Positions 1 through 5,833 of a DNA stretch of 7,514 nucleotides are shown piece after piece (position 1 is the stretch's first letter; every line of letters starts with the position of its first letter). A program made the position numbers and the translations under genes. The notes under the pieces were generated by a model. That model did no database searches, had not been told where the DNA came from, and was given only the letters and a program-made list of their open reading frames with translations. Origin of the DNA: Archangium sp. (GTDB lineage: Bacteria > Myxococcota > Myxococcia > Myxococcales > Myxococcaceae); the NCBI GenBank assembly GCA_016793585.1, contig JAEUJR010000051.1:1-7514 (forward strand). The letters run 5' to 3'.

Positions 1-385
1 GGCGACGTTGTTCCCCGAGAAGGTGCAGAAGCTCATCGGAGAGGTCGGCCCCGAGACGCGCGGCGTGCAGCGCATGCTCGAGCGCATCGGCTTCAAGTAC
101 GTCGACCACATCGACCCGTTCGACGGTGGCCCGCACTACGAAGCGAACCTCGACGACGTCTCGCTCATTCGGCGGTTCCGCACGGCGACGCTCGGCGACA
201 AACACCTCGAGCAGGAAGCCGACGAGTGCCTGGTCGCCGTGACGCGCACCACCGGCGCAAACCGGTTCCGCGCGGTGCGCTCGCAGGTCCGCTTCGATGA
301 TCAGGTCGTCTACATTCCCAGGCGCGCGCGCGAGCTGCTCAAGGTGAAGGCCGGCGACAAGCTGAGCATCATTCCCTTCGAGTGA
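1..385 (+). CDS. astA: Arginine N-succinyltransferase (AstA), C-terminal part, cut by the window edge
   Basis: The first complete codon is at base 2 and about 127 C-terminal residues are visible, ending at TGA 383-385. AstA is a cytoplasmic acyltransferase of the GNAT-like fold. It moves a succinyl group from succinyl-CoA to the alpha-amino group of arginine, the first step of the arginine succinyltransferase (AST) degradation pathway. The identification rests on the block GFKYVDHIDPFDGGPHYEA, which matches the conserved GF-Y--YID-FDGGP-LE region of AstA, and on the following DDVSLIRR helix and the final RARELLKVKAGDKLSIIPFE stretch, which fits the AstA C-terminus. Full-length proteins are around 340 residues, so roughly two thirds lies upstream of this window. 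No other ast genes follow: the next gene is an unrelated peptidase. Arginine-only versus arginine/ornithine specificity cannot be decided from this part. Confidence 0.9.
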   Translation, partial: ATLFPEKVQKLIGEVGPETRGVQRMLERIGFKYVDHIDPFDGGPHYEANLDDVSLIRRFRTATLGDKHLEQEADECLVAVTRTTGANRFRAVRSQVRFDDQVVYIPRRARELLKVKAGDKLSIIPFE

Positions 386-410
386 GACGAGCACCGACAT
401 CGTCGCGTGA

Positions 411-1436
411 TTGAGACGTGCAGCGGAGCGCGGATCTCTGCATGATTCGCCGCCCGTGTTCGCCGTCACCCTGATCAGCGTCGCTCTCGCCCAGGCTCCG
501 TCTCTGAAGGAGGCGCGCGCGCTCGCAGAGGACGTGTACGCGGGCCGCACGACGCTGGCGTGGCGAACGAGCAGCCCGGCGTTGCGCGCGCAGGTCGGCA
601 CCGAGGCGGGGTTGCTCGGGTTGATCAACGCGACGCGGGGCAGTCTCGGCGCCGAGGTTCGCGTCATCACCGAAGCGATGGTCGAGAAGGGCGGCGGCAC
701 GCTCTATCGCCGGGTCTCGGCAGTGACGAACTGGGCGCGCGGCATGGAGCTCGAGCTGACCTTCGACGCGAATGGCTCCCTCTCGGCCATGGTGACGCGG
801 CCGGCGGTGAAAGAGGCTCCGACGGTCTCGGGCCTGCACAAGACGCAGGCCGACCTGCGGTTGCCGTTCGACGGCGCGTGGTTCGTGTTGTGGGGCGGGC
901 GCAAGTACGACGACAACCGCCACACGCCGGTGCCCGACATGCGCTACGCGATGGATGTGTTCATCGTGAAGGGCCCGGGCACGTTCACGGGCGACGGCAC
1001 GAAGAACGAGGACTACTACGCGTGGGGGCAGCCGTTGCTCGCGCCGGGCGATGGCGTGGTGGTCGAGGTGGTGAACGACGCGCCTGACAACGTGCCGAAC
1101 CAGCCGCGACCGGGCGTGCTGTACGGCAACTCGGTCGTCATCGACCACGGCACCGGCGAGTTCTCGCTGCTGGGCCACCTGCAGAAGGGCAGCGTGTCGG
1201 TGAAGCCCGGTCAGCGTGTCGTTGCGGGCCAGCAGGTCGCCCGGTGTGGCAACAGCGGCATGTCGACCGAGCCGCACGTGCACTACCAGTTGATGGACGA
1301 CGCGAACTGGAAGCGCGCGCACGGGTTGCCGGCGCAGTTTCAGAACTTTCTGGCGAATGGCCGACACGTCGAGCGCGGAGAGCCCATGCGCTCACAGGTC
1401 ATCTCGCATCGATCGATCGAAGCGCGTCGCGACTGA
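411..1436 (+). CDS. Exported M23 (LytM-like) metallopeptidase with altered zinc site
   Basis: This is a predicted exported peptidoglycan endopeptidase or LytM-domain regulator of 341 residues, counted from TTG 411. Residues 1-28 read as a signal peptide: arginines at the start, hydrophobic core VFAVTLISVALA, cleavage near AQA. Residues about 32-132 form a small alpha/beta domain like those preceding many M23 domains (perhaps DUF3887-like). The M23 domain covers about 150-315, with the beta-sheet signature PLLAPGDGVVVEV, VVIDHG, LLGHLQKGS (His256) and STEPHVHYQ (His289, His291). The first canonical zinc motif HxxxD is RYAMD here (Arg178, Asp182), so the expected histidine is missing; His171 lies seven residues upstream. 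The start is uncertain: TTG 411 lacks a clear Shine-Dalgarno, and GTG 456 would give a shorter signal without positive charges. It begins 25 bp after astA on the same strand, but the functions are unrelated. Confidence 0.85.
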   Translation: MRRAAERGSLHDSPPVFAVTLISVALAQAPSLKEARALAEDVYAGRTTLAWRTSSPALRAQVGTEAGLLGLINATRGSLGAEVRVITEAMVEKGGGTLYRRVSAVTNWARGMELELTFDANGSLSAMVTRPAVKEAPTVSGLHKTQADLRLPFDGAWFVLWGGRKYDDNRHTPVPDMRYAMDVFIVKGPGTFTGDGTKNEDYYAWGQPLLAPGDGVVVEVVNDAPDNVPNQPRPGVLYGNSVVIDHGTGEFSLLGHLQKGSVSVKPGQRVVAGQQVARCGNSGMSTEPHVHYQLMDDANWKRAHGLPAQFQNFLANGRHVERGEPMRSQVISHRSIEARRD

Positions 1437-1490
1437 GTCGGTTCGCGCTCCTCGGGCTGAACTTGTGCCTTGCGTCGAGTGGCAGGAATT

Positions 1491-1510
1491 CCGCGGCGGG
1501 TGCGGTTTTT
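1491..1510 (+). terminator. Weak candidate intrinsic terminator after the M23 gene
   Basis: The sequence CCGC-GGCGGGT-GCGG-TTTTT lies in the 81-bp gap between two convergent genes, 54 bp past the M23 stop. The stem is only 4 GC pairs with a 7-nt loop, but it is followed directly by five T on the + strand, and the position suits the end of a transcript. The short stem makes this tentative. No equivalent T-tract was seen for the opposing VWA gene. Confidence 0.3.
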
Positions 1511-1517
1511 CTGCCTC

Positions 1518-2543
1518 TCATTCGAGCGTGACGTACGGCGTTCCCGCGTCGGTCGAAGCGCAACGCACGGTGAGCGAGATGGTGCCGGTCTTCGACGACA
1601 TCGCTCGGGTGCACGCCTCTCCGCGGAGCACGAGCTCGCCGCGCTCCATCGCGCCCCACATCCATCCGTTCGTCGCGTCTTCCACCAACTCCACGCCGTC
1701 CATCGTCACGGTCATCACGCCGCCGACGTCGGGAACCGATGGAGAGACGAACACGCACGACCGCAGCTGCGCCTGAATCTCGGTGAACGCGGCGGTGAGC
1801 TCGGTCGGAGACGCCGCAGAGAAGAACGCGTTCGTGCCGACGTTCGGCCGACCGCCCGCCTTCGCGAGCGAGTTCAAGACGCCCGAGAGCGTCGCGTCAC
1901 TCGCGATGCCGATGACCCACGTCGGAACGCCCGCGCTCGCCCACGTCTTGATGCGCGCGGCCGTTCGCGTGTCATCGAGGCAACGTTCGGCGCTGACGCA
2001 CTGCTTGCCGTCGACGCAGGTGCAGGTCGCGGGAAGAAGTGACGGGTTGCAGTTCGGGGCCCCGTCGGTCGCGAGCACGAGCGCGCGTGGTTTGTCGGTC
2101 GACACCGAGTTCTCGAGCGCGTTCGCAGCAGCGTCGATGGCGTCGGCCGTCGGAGTCGCTCCGCCGGGGCTCGTCGACGAGAGCAACGAGCGCACTGCGG
2201 CGACCTGGTTCGCCATCGGCGTGAGCGCGGGCGTCGTCGGCACCGTGCACTGCCCAGACGAGAGGCTGGCTGCAGGGTAGAGGAACGCGCCCACCTCGAC
2301 TTCCTCTCCGAGCGTAGGCAGCGTGGCCGAGAGCGTGCCCCGCAGCGTCGTCCATCGAGTTCCACTGCCGAACGCCGTCTCCATCGAGCCCGAACGATCG
2401 AGCACCAGCATGACCGCCGGCGTCGCGCGCGTGAGTGTGAAGTCACCGTCGATGCAGATCGCCGCCTCGGAGTACGCGAGCGCAGGCACGAGCCGGGTGC
2501 GATCGCAGGCCGAGAGGAGGAGGAACACGAGCACTCGTTTCAC
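1518..2543 (-). CDS. von Willebrand factor A (VWA) domain lipoprotein
   Basis: This is a predicted exported lipoprotein of 341 residues with a von Willebrand A domain; such domains bind proteins through a metal ion. From GTG 2543 the protein begins MKRVLVFLLLSAC, a short signal peptide with lipobox LSAC and lipidated Cys13, followed by Asp14. The VWA domain spans about 42-235. Its metal-ion-dependent adhesion site appears intact: D49-x-S51-x-S53 in LDRSGSM, threonine 130 or 132 in GGATPT, and Asp160 in ATDG. A cysteine-rich insertion (C165, C174, C176, C182, C188) follows the third MIDAS motif and probably forms disulfides. A C-terminal beta-rich region with three more cysteines follows. GTG 2543 was chosen over an upstream ATG at 2597 because it has a Shine-Dalgarno and places the signal at the N-terminus. 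Its start overlaps the end of a small ORF (GTGA). The ligand is unknown. Confidence 0.88.
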   Translation of the reverse strand: MKRVLVFLLLSACDRTRLVPALAYSEAAICIDGDFTLTRATPAVMLVLDRSGSMETAFGSGTRWTTLRGTLSATLPTLGEEVEVGAFLYPAASLSSGQCTVPTTPALTPMANQVAAVRSLLSSTSPGGATPTADAIDAAANALENSVSTDKPRALVLATDGAPNCNPSLLPATCTCVDGKQCVSAERCLDDTRTAARIKTWASAGVPTWVIGIASDATLSGVLNSLAKAGGRPNVGTNAFFSAASPTELTAAFTEIQAQLRSCVFVSPSVPDVGGVMTVTMDGVELVEDATNGWMWGAMERGELVLRGEACTRAMSSKTGTISLTVRCASTDAGTPYVTLE

Positions 2544-2779
2544 GTGCGCACCTTTCGAAGAACTCGGTCGTGGGTGCTTCGTGGTGACGCCCGGCATTCA
2601 TGATGAACGGGCAGTGATCGATTCCGCTCGCTTCGTGTCACCAGACGTTCAGGGCACGCCTGCAGCGCGTGGAACGAGTTCGTCAGGCGTTCGAGGCGGC
2701 CCGTCGCGGCCATGGCTCCGAGCAAGACGAGGAGTCCGGCCAACAGCACCGCGAGCAGTGGCGCGTCACCATCACGCAT
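2540..2779 (-). CDS. Possible small membrane protein between VanZ and VWA genes
   Basis: I do not recognise this 79-codon frame. From ATG 2779 it encodes a short charged start (MRDGD), one probable membrane helix at about residues 6-25 (leucine, alanine, valine and glycine), then a polar, arginine-rich tail. For it: a GAGG Shine-Dalgarno 9 nt before the ATG, lying in the end of the VanZ gene; a start 3 bp after the VanZ stop; and a TGA that overlaps the VWA GTG start as GTGA, an arrangement typical of translational coupling. Against it: codons in the second half lose the strong third-position G/C preference of the neighbours, the tail looks like random sequence, and a palindromic regulatory candidate lies inside it. 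It may be real only in its first half, or not a gene at all, in which case the 239 bp between the flanking genes is a leader or promoter region. Confidence 0.35.
   Translation of the reverse strand: MRDGDAPLLAVLLAGLLVLLGAMAATGRLERLTNSFHALQACPERLVTRSERNRSLPVHHECRASPRSTHDRVLRKVRT
2551..2555 (-). promoter_or_regulatory. Ribosome binding site fixing the VWA lipoprotein start
   Basis: On the minus strand AAAGG is followed by 7 nt and then GTG at 2543. This supports the GTG start, which gives a proper lipoprotein signal, over the in-frame ATG 54 bases upstream. Confidence 0.6.
2589..2612. promoter_or_regulatory. Interrupted palindrome upstream of the VWA gene
   Basis: The core TTCAT-G-ATGAA (2597-2607) is a perfect 5-1-5 palindrome. 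It is flanked by GCCCG (2589-2593) and CGGGC (2608-2612), which also pair, with GCA (2594-2596) left unpaired on one side. The element lies about 46-69 nt before the VWA start codon, where an operator or a leader stem-loop would be expected. It is not followed by a T-tract on either strand, so it is unlikely to be a terminator. No clear -35/-10 pair was found beside it. Confidence 0.3.
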
Positions 2780-2782
2780 GCA

Positions 2783-3307
2783 TCAACGCCTCGAGATGAA
2801 CCGGAACACGCCGAGCCCGCAGACCGACAGCAGCCCCGCGAGCGCGTTGAAGCCGACGTCACGCAGGTCGTAGTAGCGGCTCGGCAACAGCGCCTGAATG
2901 CCTTCGTCGATCCACCCGGCAGCAGCCGTGAAGAGCACGGCCGCGGCGAGACGTTTGAGTTCGCTCCATCGCTCTGGTGCCGAGAGGAACGCGAGCACAC
3001 CGACCGCGCCGTATTCGACGAAGTGCAGCTTCTCTTCCGGGCTCTCCATCGGCCAGATGACGAAGGCGTAGATGGCCAGCAGCCCAAGCGCCGTGACGAA
3101 CGCGCGTGGTGTTCGCAGCTCTCTCGTCTTGAACACCACGAGCGACAGCGCCGTGAGCACCAGGCCAAAGATGAACGCGACACTCACCCGCAGCAGGTTC
3201 GCGTCACGCAGCGCGTTCGAGACGACGCGCACCACGCCGAGCGTCGAGTAGATGCCGAGCAGCAGCACCACCAGCAGCGCGCGTGGAAGGCGTTGGCCCG
3301 ACGTCAT
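2783..3307 (-). CDS. VanZ-family integral membrane protein
   Basis: This is a 174-residue multi-pass inner membrane protein of the VanZ-like family. VanZ itself gives low-level teicoplanin resistance by an unclear mechanism, and most family members have no known role. Hydrophobic segments are at about 9-29, 40-59, 70-86, 96-109, 113-123 and 146-170. Family motifs are present: EEKLHFVEYG (91-100, with Lys93, His95, Tyr99) and WIDEGIQALLPSRYYDLRD (122-140), followed by Asn144, matching the DE--Q-F-P-R--D--D---N signature. The ATG at 3307 is preferred over one 21 bases upstream because GGTGAGG sits 8 nt before it. The gene follows the unknown 470-residue gene by 54 bp on the same strand and is followed closely by the small ORF and the VWA lipoprotein. 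Nothing nearby suggests glycopeptide resistance, so a general envelope role is more likely. Confidence 0.85.
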   Translation of the reverse strand: MTSGQRLPRALLVVLLLGIYSTLGVVRVVSNALRDANLLRVSVAFIFGLVLTALSLVVFKTRELRTPRAFVTALGLLAIYAFVIWPMESPEEKLHFVEYGAVGVLAFLSAPERWSELKRLAAAVLFTAAAGWIDEGIQALLPSRYYDLRDVGFNALAGLLSVCGLGVFRFISRR

Positions 3308-3315
3308 GGGCGGAA

Positions 3316-3322
3316 CCTCACC
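3316..3322 (-). promoter_or_regulatory. Ribosome binding site of the VanZ-family gene
   Basis: GGTGAGG on the minus strand lies 8 nt before ATG 3307. It decides between this start and an in-frame ATG at 3328, which lies upstream of the site itself. Confidence 0.65.
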
Positions 3323-3361
3323 ACGCACGCGTGCAGAATTGGTGCAGCGGGCGAGGAGACT

Positions 3362-4774
3362 TCAGCGTCGACGGAGCAGCAGGTCTGGCCGCTTGCCCAA
3401 CCCGACCACCGCCGCCGTGCGCACCGCCGACTCGAACTGCCAGGGCAGGGCGTACGCGCCACCGTGAATCTGCTGACTGCGAAGCGCGCGCGCCGTGTGC
3501 AGCTCGGTCTCGTGCTTCTTCGCACCGGGCGCTTCGGGGTTGAGCAGGTCGTGCAGCATCAACAGCCCGCTCAACGCACGCGTCGTGTCGGGCTTGAAGA
3601 TGCGCACGCCGAACGCGGGCGCCCCCTGGAACGCGATCTGGAAGAGCGGATGCGACAGCGACCTCGTCTCGGTGATGCCAGCCACGTTGGCCGAGACCGT
3701 CAGCGGTTTGCCGCCGAGCCCATCGACCGCGAGCACCTCGGAGCTGATCAACTTCGTGAGGTACTGCGCCGCCTGATACGCCGCGCCCTGCAACGAGATG
3801 GCGCCACGCGCGACGCGAGCCTGCGGAGCGCCATACGAGCCCGGCCCCTTCAGGGCACGCACGCCCGCGAAGCCGCGCTGCCACCACGCCGGAGACGCTT
3901 CACGCATCGACGAGACGTCGAGGTCCTCCGCCTGCAGCTCTCCGGGAGACGTCGGCGAGATGTACAGCGACACCGACTTCACGACGTTCGTGCCGAGGCT
4001 GTGAACGATGGAGTCCATCGCGGCGGCGAGGCGCAGCTCACGGCCCGCTCCCGGCGCGTACGCGAAGAGCCCCACGTGCACCGGGCCCTCTTTCGCGAAC
4101 TCTCTCAACGCGGCGGCGACGGTGCGCGGCTGGTGCAGCACGTCGTCTCCGCCGAGCGACGTGACGAGGTGGCCCGAGAACGTCGACGGCGGCTTCACGT
4201 CGAGCCACCGAACGGTCGCGCCGGCCGCGAGCAACAGCGGCGCAGGAGAGAGCTCTGCCGCGGCTCCGATGATGGCGAAGCGCTGCCCGCGCAGGTCGAG
4301 CCCGTTCGCAAAGTGCTCGACGACCCACGACAGCCCACGGTGCGCGGCGTGCGTCAGGTGGTGCGCGTCACGGAGCATGTCGAGCGCGACTTGAATCTCA
4401 CGCCCGCGGTACGTGCGCCCATCGAGCGACACCTCGGGCACGTAGCCGGTCGGCGAGCTCTGGTGCGTCTGCGTCTCGGGGGCGGTCACCGGCTCCTCGA
4501 GCGCCGCCATCAACGGCACACCGTCGAGCAACATCGCCGCGTTGGTCAGATGGAGCAGGTGACGCGCGACCTCCACACGATTGGGCGCGCAGACGCGAGC
4601 CGCCTCGAAGCGCGTGACGATGTCGCCGAAGTCGTCCTTGAACGTCTTGGCGTCGGCGGGAACCTTCGCGTCGGCGAGCGAGGGAAACCGTGACGCGGCA
4701 TCGAGCAGCACGCGGTGAAGAAAGCTCGAGCCCGTCTCTCCGGTGCCGAGTTGAACGCCTGCGGGGGTCGTCAT
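3362..4774 (-). CDS. Uncharacterised 470-residue protein with Rossmann-like segment
   Basis: I do not recognise this protein as a named family. The codon use is strongly typical of the neighbours, so the gene is real. It appears soluble, with no signal peptide or membrane helix. Residues 1-155 are mainly helical and rich in His and Arg, with a run ALDMLRDAHHLTHAAHRGL around 130-148. Residues 161-193 look like the first strand-turn-helix-strand of a Rossmann fold: LRGQRFAIIG, a glycine/alanine turn, a helix, then AAGATVRWLDV, where Asp192 sits where a nucleotide ribose-binding acid often lies. The turn is not the classic GxGxxG, so dinucleotide binding is an inference. The rest (about 230-400) alternates strands and helices, with a conserved-looking segment GPGSYGAPQARVARGAISLQ. 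Start ATG 4774 has no obvious Shine-Dalgarno, and no better alternative was found. It sits 64 bp after the broken Uma2 gene and 54 bp before VanZ. Confidence 0.75.
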   Translation of the reverse strand: MTTPAGVQLGTGETGSSFLHRVLLDAASRFPSLADAKVPADAKTFKDDFGDIVTRFEAARVCAPNRVEVARHLLHLTNAAMLLDGVPLMAALEEPVTAPETQTHQSSPTGYVPEVSLDGRTYRGREIQVALDMLRDAHHLTHAAHRGLSWVVEHFANGLDLRGQRFAIIGAAAELSPAPLLLAAGATVRWLDVKPPSTFSGHLVTSLGGDDVLHQPRTVAAALREFAKEGPVHVGLFAYAPGAGRELRLAAAMDSIVHSLGTNVVKSVSLYISPTSPGELQAEDLDVSSMREASPAWWQRGFAGVRALKGPGSYGAPQARVARGAISLQGAAYQAAQYLTKLISSEVLAVDGLGGKPLTVSANVAGITETRSLSHPLFQIAFQGAPAFGVRIFKPDTTRALSGLLMLHDLLNPEAPGAKKHETELHTARALRSQQIHGGAYALPWQFESAVRTAAVVGLGKRPDLLLRRR

Positions 4775-4838
4775 GGGCGCGCCGCGTACGTCGAAGCGCG
4801 AGAGGGCGGCAACCCGGTCGAGCGATGCAATCGACGCG

Positions 4839-5395
4839 TTATGGACTGGGGAACCAATCGGTCGTGTCGAACTCGACGGCATCGAAGGGCTCAGCGCGCA
4901 CCGGTTCGCCTGCCGAGTACGCAGCGATTTGCAGCCATCGACCCGATTCGAGCCGGTTCACCTCGATCGTTCGCGCGATGGGGTCGATGAACCAGAGCCA
5001 GCGAACGCCTTCGCGCGCGTAGATGCGGGCCTTCGACACGCGATCGATCGAGGCGGTCGAGGGTGAGAGCACCTCGAGCACCCAATCGGGCGCGAGCGTC
5101 AGAAAGGCCTCTTGTGGAAGCGCCGCGAGCCGCTCTCGCTTGCACCCCGCGAGGTCGGGGACGAGTGCGTCCGAGGCGAGATGGAGCTCGGGCTCATCGA
5201 GAATCCACCAGCCACCTGGCGGGCGCGACCGACCAAACCGACCGTTGATGTCTCCGCCGGCGTTCGACGCGGTCTGCGCATGCGGAATTGCAGGCCGCGG
5301 AAGCACGAGAAGGGTCCCGTCGCTGATCTGACCATTGTCTCGGGCACGTTCGCCAGGTCCGCAAAGGTGGCGGCAGGTTTCCGCAGGTCTCTCAT
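4839..5395 (-). pseudogene. Uma2-family (DUF820) PD-(D/E)XK nuclease, frameshifted
   Basis: The gene spans two frames. From ATG 5395, 22 residues (MRDLRKPAATFADLANVPET and then MV) match the usual Uma2 N-terminus. The match then continues in another frame from 5327 (ISDGTLLVLPRPAIPHAQ) to TAA 4839-4841. Only two bases (5328-5329) separate the two parts, so one or four bases appear to be missing. Joined, the protein would be about 185 residues, normal for the family. The nuclease core is intact in the second part: DEPELHL, VPDLAG, PDWVLEVLSPST and the lysine of DRVSKARIYAREGV, followed by WFIDPIARTIEV. Without correction the first frame runs on in nonsense to about 5099. A GTG at 5306 with a weak GGGA upstream could give a 155-residue product lacking the first 30 residues. 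Uma2 proteins are widespread, often multicopy, and of largely unknown role. The break could also be a sequencing error. Confidence 0.8.
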
Positions 5396-5420
5396 CGAAG
5401 CTCGAGTGGTAGTGGTTTCC

Positions 5421-5438
5421 CCCGGTGCGATCACCGGG
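5421..5438. other. Stem-loop covering the VOC stop codon
   Basis: CCCGGTG-CGAT-CACCGGG is a perfect 7-bp stem with a 4-nt loop. On the minus strand it includes the TGA of the VOC gene (5433-5431). It is followed on that strand by GGAAACC, not a T-tract, so it is not a standard intrinsic terminator. It may mark the 3' end of the methyltransferase/VOC message or protect it from decay. Confidence 0.4.
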
Positions 5439-5817
5439 TGCGCGCCTTCTTCGGAGGCTCCCAGAGTTCGAGCTTGCGACCCTCGGGGTCCATCACCCAC
5501 GCGAACTTGCCGAACTCGGAGTCGTCACGCTTCGGCTCGATCGTGACGCGCTTCTTCTTCAGGTTCGCCAGCACGCCCTCGAGATCATCGACCAGCAGGT
5601 TGATCATGAACGGCGCCTTCGACGGCTTGAAGGAGTCGCCGCTCGCGAACGGGCTCCAGACCGTCATGCGCTGGTGCGTCTTCGACTCCTTCCAGTCGAA
5701 GGTCGCGCCGCCCCACGCCGTGATGTCGAACCCGAGCGCGCGCCGATACCAGGCTGCCAGCTTCTTCGGGTTCTTCGACACGAAGAACACACCACCCACT
5801 CCGAGCACCTTCGCCAT
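5431..5817 (-). CDS. VOC-superfamily (glyoxalase/bleomycin-resistance fold) protein
   Basis: This is a 128-residue cytoplasmic protein of the vicinal oxygen chelate superfamily, whose members include glyoxalases, ring-cleaving dioxygenases and antibiotic-binding proteins. Two beta-alpha-beta-beta-beta modules are visible. The first is VLGVGGVFFVSKNPKKLAAW followed by YRRALGF (about 4-30). The second is MINLLVDDLEGVLANLKKK (71-89), ending in WVMDPEGRKLELWEPP (107-122). Of the four positions that hold metal ligands in glyoxalase I, only the final glutamate (Glu117) is evident. The histidines expected at the starts of the two modules are replaced by Gly/Val and Met/Ile, so a metal-free binding protein is plausible. 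ATG 5817 has an excellent GGAGGAGG 5 nt upstream. The gene starts 16 bp after the O-methyltransferase stop, so the two are almost certainly one transcription unit. The substrate is unknown. Confidence 0.85.
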   Translation of the reverse strand: MAKVLGVGGVFFVSKNPKKLAAWYRRALGFDITAWGGATFDWKESKTHQRMTVWSPFASGDSFKPSKAPFMINLLVDDLEGVLANLKKKRVTIEPKRDDSEFGKFAWVMDPEGRKLELWEPPKKARTR

Positions 5818-5822
5818 GTGAG

Positions 5823-5830
5823 CCTCCTCC
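5823..5830 (-). promoter_or_regulatory. Strong ribosome binding site of the VOC gene
   Basis: GGAGGAGG on the minus strand lies 5 nt before ATG 5817, inside the 16-bp gap after the O-methyltransferase stop. It excludes a longer in-frame start at 5862, which would lie within the methyltransferase gene. Confidence 0.75.
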
Positions 5831-5833
5831 CGT

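Noticed and set aside
369..1367. A 332-codon open frame on the minus strand opposite the M23 gene
   Set aside because: Its composition is dominated by Arg, Ala, Val and His with no domain features, and the + strand frame carries the M23 motifs.
1408..1420. ATCGATCGATCGA short tandem repeat
   Set aside because: It lies inside the M23 coding region near its 3' end. A similar CGATCGATCGA occurs at 5040-5050. These are short chance repeats rather than an organised element.
3325..3334. GCACGCGTGC palindrome before the VanZ gene
   Set aside because: It is a ten-base alternating purine/pyrimidine GC-rich palindrome, common by chance at this base composition, and has no other supporting signal.
2669..4693. 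A 674-codon open frame on the + strand, opposite the 470-residue gene and VanZ
   Set aside because: The product is almost entirely Arg, His, Glu and Gln, the usual result of reading the complement of a GC-rich gene. The minus-strand frames have recognisable domains, membrane helices and ribosome binding sites.
5325..5335. Programmed -1 frameshifting to rescue Uma2
   Set aside because: The bases around the junction (ATGGTCAGATC on the minus strand) do not form a slippery heptamer, and no strong downstream structure was seen. Uma2 genes are normally read in one frame.
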